DNA from: Ruminococcus sp. UBA3286
GTDB lineage: Bacteria; Bacillota; Clostridia; Oscillospirales; Ruminococcaceae
NCBI GenBank assembly: GCA_002362135.1
Contig: DETO01000012.1
Location: 5,638-21,180, forward strand
Length of the DNA: 15,543 nucleotides
Reading direction: 5' to 3'
The notes under the pieces are model-generated. The model was not told the origin of the DNA and made no database searches. It saw nothing but the letters and a program-made list of their open reading frames with translations. Positions 12,828-15,543 of this stretch are shown here, piece by piece. Within the stretch, counting starts at the first letter, position 1; each line of letters opens with the position of its first letter. A program made the translations under genes and the position numbers.

Positions 12828-13439
12828 ATGAAAAAACCTACAATTATCATTGGAAAAAAACAAATAATCATGACTTGCCTGACACTCATGCTGGCGATAG
12901 CCGTATACATAAATTACGCAGCCTCGCCGAAACTTTCCAAAGACGGCAATTCCGTTGAAGTGGCTGAAATGGGCGATACGGTAAATTATGGCGAAACGGA
13001 ATTCGTAGCGGCAAAGGGAGAAGTCGAAAAGGATAATAAGGATAATAAAGATAATAAGGACGATAAGAGCGTATCAGCGGAAGAAACGGCTGCCGATTAT
13101 TTCGCTCAGGCGCGCCTTGACAAGATGAATAACCGTGACGAAGCCGTTCAGACTTTGCAGACTATCATTGGCGGCGGCGATCTTACGGAAGATGAACTTG
13201 TGGTAAACGCGCTGGACGCTGTGGAGGTATCGAAGCTTATCGAGTCGGAGGGAACTATCGAATCTCTCGTTAAGGCTCAGGGATTTGAGGACTGCGTTGC
13301 GTATCTTGATGGCGAAACCGCTAAGGTCGTTATCAAGACAAATGGGCTTGATAAGGCGCAGGCGGCGGCTATAAAAGAGATAATTATGAGCGAATCGGAA
13401 GTTTTAGCAGAAAATATCAGAATTTTTGAAGTAAAGTAG
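12828..13439 (+). CDS. spoIIIAH: stage III sporulation protein AH
   Basis: The 203-residue protein has a membrane anchor at about residues 12-30, a low-complexity linker, and a C-terminal YscJ/FliF-like ring domain from about 85 to the end (ADYFAQARLDKMNNRDEAVQTLQTII, CVAYLDGETAKVVIK, ENIRIFEVK). In Bacillus it binds forespore SpoIIQ across the intermembrane space to complete the channel; the partner in this organism is not visible. I chose ATG 12828, behind AAAAGGAG and 2 bases after the spoIIIAG stop; the frame stays open further upstream but only within spoIIIAG. The linker contains the repeat K-D-N-K-D-N-K-D-N-K-D-D, encoded by four 9-base units. Confidence 0.96.
   Translation: MKKPTIIIGKKQIIMTCLTLMLAIAVYINYAASPKLSKDGNSVEVAEMGDTVNYGETEFVAAKGEVEKDNKDNKDNKDDKSVSAEETAADYFAQARLDKMNNRDEAVQTLQTIIGGGDLTEDELVVNALDAVEVSKLIESEGTIESLVKAQGFEDCVAYLDGETAKVVIKTNGLDKAQAAAIKEIIMSESEVLAENIRIFEVK
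13029..13064 (+). repeat. in-frame 9-bp tandem repeat in the spoIIIAH linker
   Basis: Four units, AAGGATAAT, AAGGATAAT, AAAGATAAT and AAGGACGAT, lie head to tail and encode repeated Lys-Asp-Asn (last Lys-Asp-Asp). A unit length divisible by three means copy-number slippage would change linker length without breaking the frame. Confidence 0.85.
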
Positions 13440-13468
13440 TTGAAAAATTATTCGCTTTTTGGTATAAT
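13440..13468 (+). promoter_or_regulatory. strong vegetative promoter for the Asp23-family gene
   Basis: TTGAAA (13440-13445) and a perfect TATAAT (13463-13468) are 17 bases apart. The -35 starts at the first base after the spoIIIAH stop codon. Transcription would begin near 13475, leaving a leader of about 88 nt. No terminator separates it from the spoIIIA operon, so sporulation transcripts may read through. Confidence 0.85.
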
Positions 13469-13500
13469 ATAATAGTGGGAATATATGCGTATAGGATCGG

Positions 13501-13557
13501 GGCGGAACGTGCAGCAAAAAATCTGCCTGCCGCCGCGGTCTTGACCTGAACGGAGGT
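13501..13557 (+). promoter_or_regulatory. structured leader of the Asp23-family gene
   Basis: GGCGG (13501-13505) pairs with CCGCC (13530-13534) around an inner GCAG/CTGC stem (13511-13514/13523-13526). Next, GGTC (13537-13540) can pair with GACC (13543-13546). Alternatively, ACCT (13544-13547) can pair with AGGT (13554-13557), covering the Shine-Dalgarno GGAGG (13552-13556). The two short pairings exclude each other. Whether they matter for regulation is unknown. Confidence 0.4.
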
Positions 13558-13562
13558 TGAAA

Positions 13563-13895
13563 ATGGACGAAGTTAAAGGCTCTGCATCGTGCGATCTTAA
13601 AATTTCGGAAGATGTTATCATCACCGTGGCAAAGCTTGCAGTCCTTGATGTAAAAGGAGTAGCGGGACTTGACGGAACTGTCGGCAAGATGAGCAAATTC
13701 AGAAATAACGGCCCGATCAGAGTATCGATGATAGAGGACGTCGCCGCTCTTGATATAAGGATCAAAGTAAAAAGCGGCACAAAAGCTGTGACTGTTGCGC
13801 AGGAAGTTCAGATGGCTGTCAAGGATAGTGTGCAGTCTATGACAGGTGTTCCGGTTGCAAGAGTCAATGTAAAGGTAAGTGGAATAGTATTCTGA
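13563..13895 (+). CDS. Asp23/Gls24 family protein (YqhY-like)
   Basis: This is a 110-residue protein covering the whole Asp23 (DUF322) domain. Hallmarks are GSASCDLKISEDVIITVAKLAVLDVKGVAGLDG near the start, then AALDIRIKVKSGTKAVTVAQEVQMAVKDSVQSMTGVPVARVNVKVSGIVF. Members act in envelope-stress tolerance, and the YqhY group is linked to lipid synthesis control in Bacillus, where yqhY also lies near nusB. The precise role here is inferred only from family and context. I chose ATG 13563, six bases after GGAGG; the in-frame TTG at 13557 overlaps that site. It has its own strong promoter. The nusB gene follows after a 111-base gap. Confidence 0.92.
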   Translation: MDEVKGSASCDLKISEDVIITVAKLAVLDVKGVAGLDGTVGKMSKFRNNGPIRVSMIEDVAALDIRIKVKSGTKAVTVAQEVQMAVKDSVQSMTGVPVARVNVKVSGIVF

Positions 13896-13973
13896 ACGGC
13901 AGTCGTGGAAATCTGATTTATGCGATCTGCGCCGTTATACTAATCCCTGATCAAAATTATGGAAAATTAGTAT
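13895..13973 (+). repeat. inverted repeats in the gap before nusB
   Basis: AACGG-CAG-TCG from 13895 can pair with CGA-t-CTG-cg-CCGTT ending at 13936, a bulged stem of about 11 pairs starting at the last base of the Asp23 gene's stop codon; no U-run follows. Next, ATACTAAT (13937-13944) and ATTAGTAT (13966-13973) form a perfect 8-bp inverted repeat around 21 bases that include TGATCA. The first may be a processing or pause hairpin and the second a possible operator. No clear nusB promoter is visible. Confidence 0.4.
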
Positions 13974-14006
13974 TAATACTTATGTTCAAAAGAAAAGGAG
14001 TAAAAA

Positions 14007-14441
14007 ATGTCTAAGAAAGAAAACTTATCGCGAAGCGAGATAAGAGACAGCGCGTTCAAGCTGATATTCGAACAGCTGCTGCGCGACGACGATATTGCCG
14101 AACTTTATGAGATCGCCGAGGAAGTTGACGAAATACACGTTGACGACGAGGTCAAGAAAATGGTGGGAGGCGCTATCGAGCATAGCGAAGAATTGGACGG
14201 TATAATTTCGAATTACAGTAAAACACGTAAAATTTCACGTATATCAAAGCTGAATCACGCTATACTCCGCCTTGCCCTGTACGAATGTATTTATGATGAA
14301 AATACTCCCGATAATGCGGCTATAAGCGAGGCGGTCAAGCTTGCGTCAACATACAGCTATAAGGAGGACGCTTCATTTGTAAACGGCGTTCTCGGCGCAT
14401 TTTCGCGCGACAGAAACAGCGGAGAATCGAAAAATGCCTGA
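14007..14441 (+). CDS. nusB: transcription antitermination factor NusB
   Basis: The 144-residue all-helical protein is full length for NusB. Recognisable features are LSRSEIRDSAFKLIFEQL at the N-terminus, the central ISRISKLNHAILRLALYECIY, and the C-terminal NAAISEAVKLASTYSYKEDASFVNGVLGAF, which matches the family's final helices. NusB binds the boxA RNA element with NusE (ribosomal protein S10) and promotes antitermination of rRNA operons. The start is ATG 14007 behind AAAAGGAG. The last 8 bases overlap the start of the next gene, suggesting translational coupling. Confidence 0.96.
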   Translation: MSKKENLSRSEIRDSAFKLIFEQLLRDDDIAELYEIAEEVDEIHVDDEVKKMVGGAIEHSEELDGIISNYSKTRKISRISKLNHAILRLALYECIYDENTPDNAAISEAVKLASTYSYKEDASFVNGVLGAFSRDRNSGESKNA

Positions 14442-15408
14442 ATTTCTCGGAATAGATACGAGCAATTATACAACGTCGGCGGCAATTTATTACAGCGGCG
14501 AAAATAAGGCTGTTCAGCAGAAAAAACTGCTCCCCGTTAAGGAGGGCGCGCTTGGACTGCGGCAGAGCGACGCGGTTTTTCATCATACAAAGCAGCTTCC
14601 GCAGATAGTGGAGGAACTTTGTGGAAATGCCGATATTTCCGAAATAACCGCAGTTTCGGCGTCCGCGAGACCGCGCAATGCGGATGGTTCTTATATGCCG
14701 TGCTTTCTTTGCGGAGAGGGCTTCGGCAGATCTTATGCCGCTCTGGAAAAGATACCGTTTTACCCGTCCGCGCACCAGACGGGACATATTCTTGCGGCGC
14801 TTTATTCGTCGGACAGGCTCGATCTTATCGGTCAGCCCTTTATCGCTTTTCATGTCAGCGGCGGAACTACTGATTGTCTGCTGTGCAAGCCCGATCATGA
14901 CGAGATATTCAGCATAACGGCGATCTCTTCATCGCTTGATCTTCATGCGGGACAGGCTGTTGACCGCGTAGGACTTATGCTCGGTCTGAAATTCCCGTGC
15001 GGCGCGGAACTTGAAAAACTTGCGGAAAAAGCTGACAAGCATTATAAGCAGAAACCGACTGTGAAAAACGGATGCTGCTGTCTTTCAGGAATCGAAAATA
15101 AATGCCGCAGTATGCTTGAAAAAGGCGAAAGCAGGGAGAATATCGCTGCGTATTGTCTCGATCATATCGGGAGCGCGGTTATTTCCATGACTGATTTTGC
15201 TGTGGAAAAGTACGGCAGACTTCCCTTGATATTTGCAGGCGGCGTAATGTCAAACAAGCTTCTCCGCGGAATGATAACTTCGGAATACAGCGAGGCTTCG
15301 TTTGCGGAAGCGGAATTTTCCTGCGATAACGCAGTCGGGATAGCTATATATGCTTATCTGAAATGGGAGAGAGAAAATGCCGATAATAACAGTAACTCAG
15401 GTAAATAA
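14434..15408 (+). CDS. TsaD/Kae1-family paralogue (peptidase M22-like ASKHA protein)
   Basis: The 324-residue protein has the ASKHA fold of TsaD/Kae1, which in its canonical form transfers the threonylcarbamoyl group to tRNA A37. Family metal ligands are kept: SAHQTGHILAAL gives His114 and His118, and CDNAVGIAIYAY gives Asp298. The glycine-rich motifs HVSGGTTDCLL (140-150) and LIFAGGVMSNKLLRG are present, as is LHAGQAVDRVGLMLGLKFPCGAELEKLA. The N-terminus differs from true TsaD: GIDTSNYTTSAAIYY replaces the usual G-I-E-T-S-C-D-E-T, and GLRQSDAVFHHTKQLP replaces the usual block. It is therefore probably a paralogue, with a genuine tsaD elsewhere, and its reaction is unknown. It overlaps nusB by 8 bases and xseA by 32. 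Confidence 0.85.
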   Translation: MPEFLGIDTSNYTTSAAIYYSGENKAVQQKKLLPVKEGALGLRQSDAVFHHTKQLPQIVEELCGNADISEITAVSASARPRNADGSYMPCFLCGEGFGRSYAALEKIPFYPSAHQTGHILAALYSSDRLDLIGQPFIAFHVSGGTTDCLLCKPDHDEIFSITAISSSLDLHAGQAVDRVGLMLGLKFPCGAELEKLAEKADKHYKQKPTVKNGCCCLSGIENKCRSMLEKGESRENIAAYCLDHIGSAVISMTDFAVEKYGRLPLIFAGGVMSNKLLRGMITSEYSEASFAEAEFSCDNAVGIAIYAYLKWERENADNNSNSGK

Positions 15409-15543
15409 ATATATCGGCTCGAAATTAAAGAGCGATAAGATTTTGCAGGGAATTTTAGTAAAGGGCGAGATCTCGAATTTCGTCCGCCATTATAAAAGCG
15501 GTCATTGCTATTTTTCATTGAAAGACAGCGAAAGCGTTATAAC
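15377..15543 (+). CDS. xseA: exodeoxyribonuclease VII large subunit, N-terminal fragment
   Basis: The frame opens at ATG 15377 and runs off the right edge, giving about 55 residues of a protein usually 400-450 long. TVTQVNKYIGSKLKSDKILQGILVKGEISNF followed by HYKSGHCYFSLKDSES is the N-terminal OB-fold of XseA, the DNA-binding part of exonuclease VII, which degrades single-stranded DNA into oligonucleotides together with XseB. It starts 32 bases inside the end of the Kae1-like gene, behind GGGAGAGAG, so it is probably translated by coupling. The catalytic region is outside the window. Confidence 0.95.
   Translation, partial: MPIITVTQVNKYIGSKLKSDKILQGILVKGEISNFVRHYKSGHCYFSLKDSESVI

Noticed and set aside
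14335..14898. 187-codon open frame on the minus strand
   Set aside because: It lies antisense to nusB and the Kae1-like gene, is rich in Arg and Ser as expected of a shadow frame, resembles no family I know, and has no convincing ribosome-binding site.

Overview
The window reads as chromosomal DNA from a low-to-moderate GC, spore-forming Clostridia, most likely a gut or rumen Ruminococcaceae (Ruminococcus-like). The pointers are a complete spoIIIAA-AH sporulation operon, a secreted papain-type protease carrying a type I dockerin (a cellulosome or amylosome attachment module), an ATPase-less CUT1 sugar ABC transporter, and an asp23-like/nusB/xseA housekeeping block. All genes lie on the plus strand. 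I see no transposase, phage gene, tRNA, rRNA or CRISPR array.

Layout. 2-391: 3' end of rsmI. 392-602: a dense regulatory gap with an operator-like palindrome, a strong promoter, and a leader with several inverted repeats, two of them interleaved. 603-4405: three closely spaced genes, namely a PHP-domain phosphoesterase, a membrane-anchored DUF218/YdcF-type protein, and the secreted dockerin-bearing C1 cysteine peptidase. 4406-5027: a 622-base gap made of an AT-rich half and then a well-formed promoter feeding a leader of about 330 nt that folds into many hairpins. This is the best candidate for an unrecognised RNA element. 5028-8603: sugar-binding lipoprotein and two permeases, with a hairpin after the binding-protein gene and tandem terminators at the end. 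8671-13439: a sigma-E-like promoter and the eight spoIIIA genes, which encode the mother-cell half of the forespore feeding channel. 13440-15543: a strong vegetative promoter, an Asp23-family gene, nusB, a TsaD/Kae1-family paralogue, and the start of xseA.

How the genes relate. The dockerin peptidase is probably exported and docks on a cell-surface scaffoldin. The ABC system imports an oligosaccharide and must borrow an ATPase encoded elsewhere. The spoIIIA cluster is tightly packed, with two overlaps, and looks like one transcriptional unit. The nusB, Kae1-like and xseA genes overlap one another and are probably translationally coupled.

Functional names come from recognising motifs in the translated sequence. 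RNA structures come from hand pairing, not computed folding, so the promoter and RNA calls are hypotheses.
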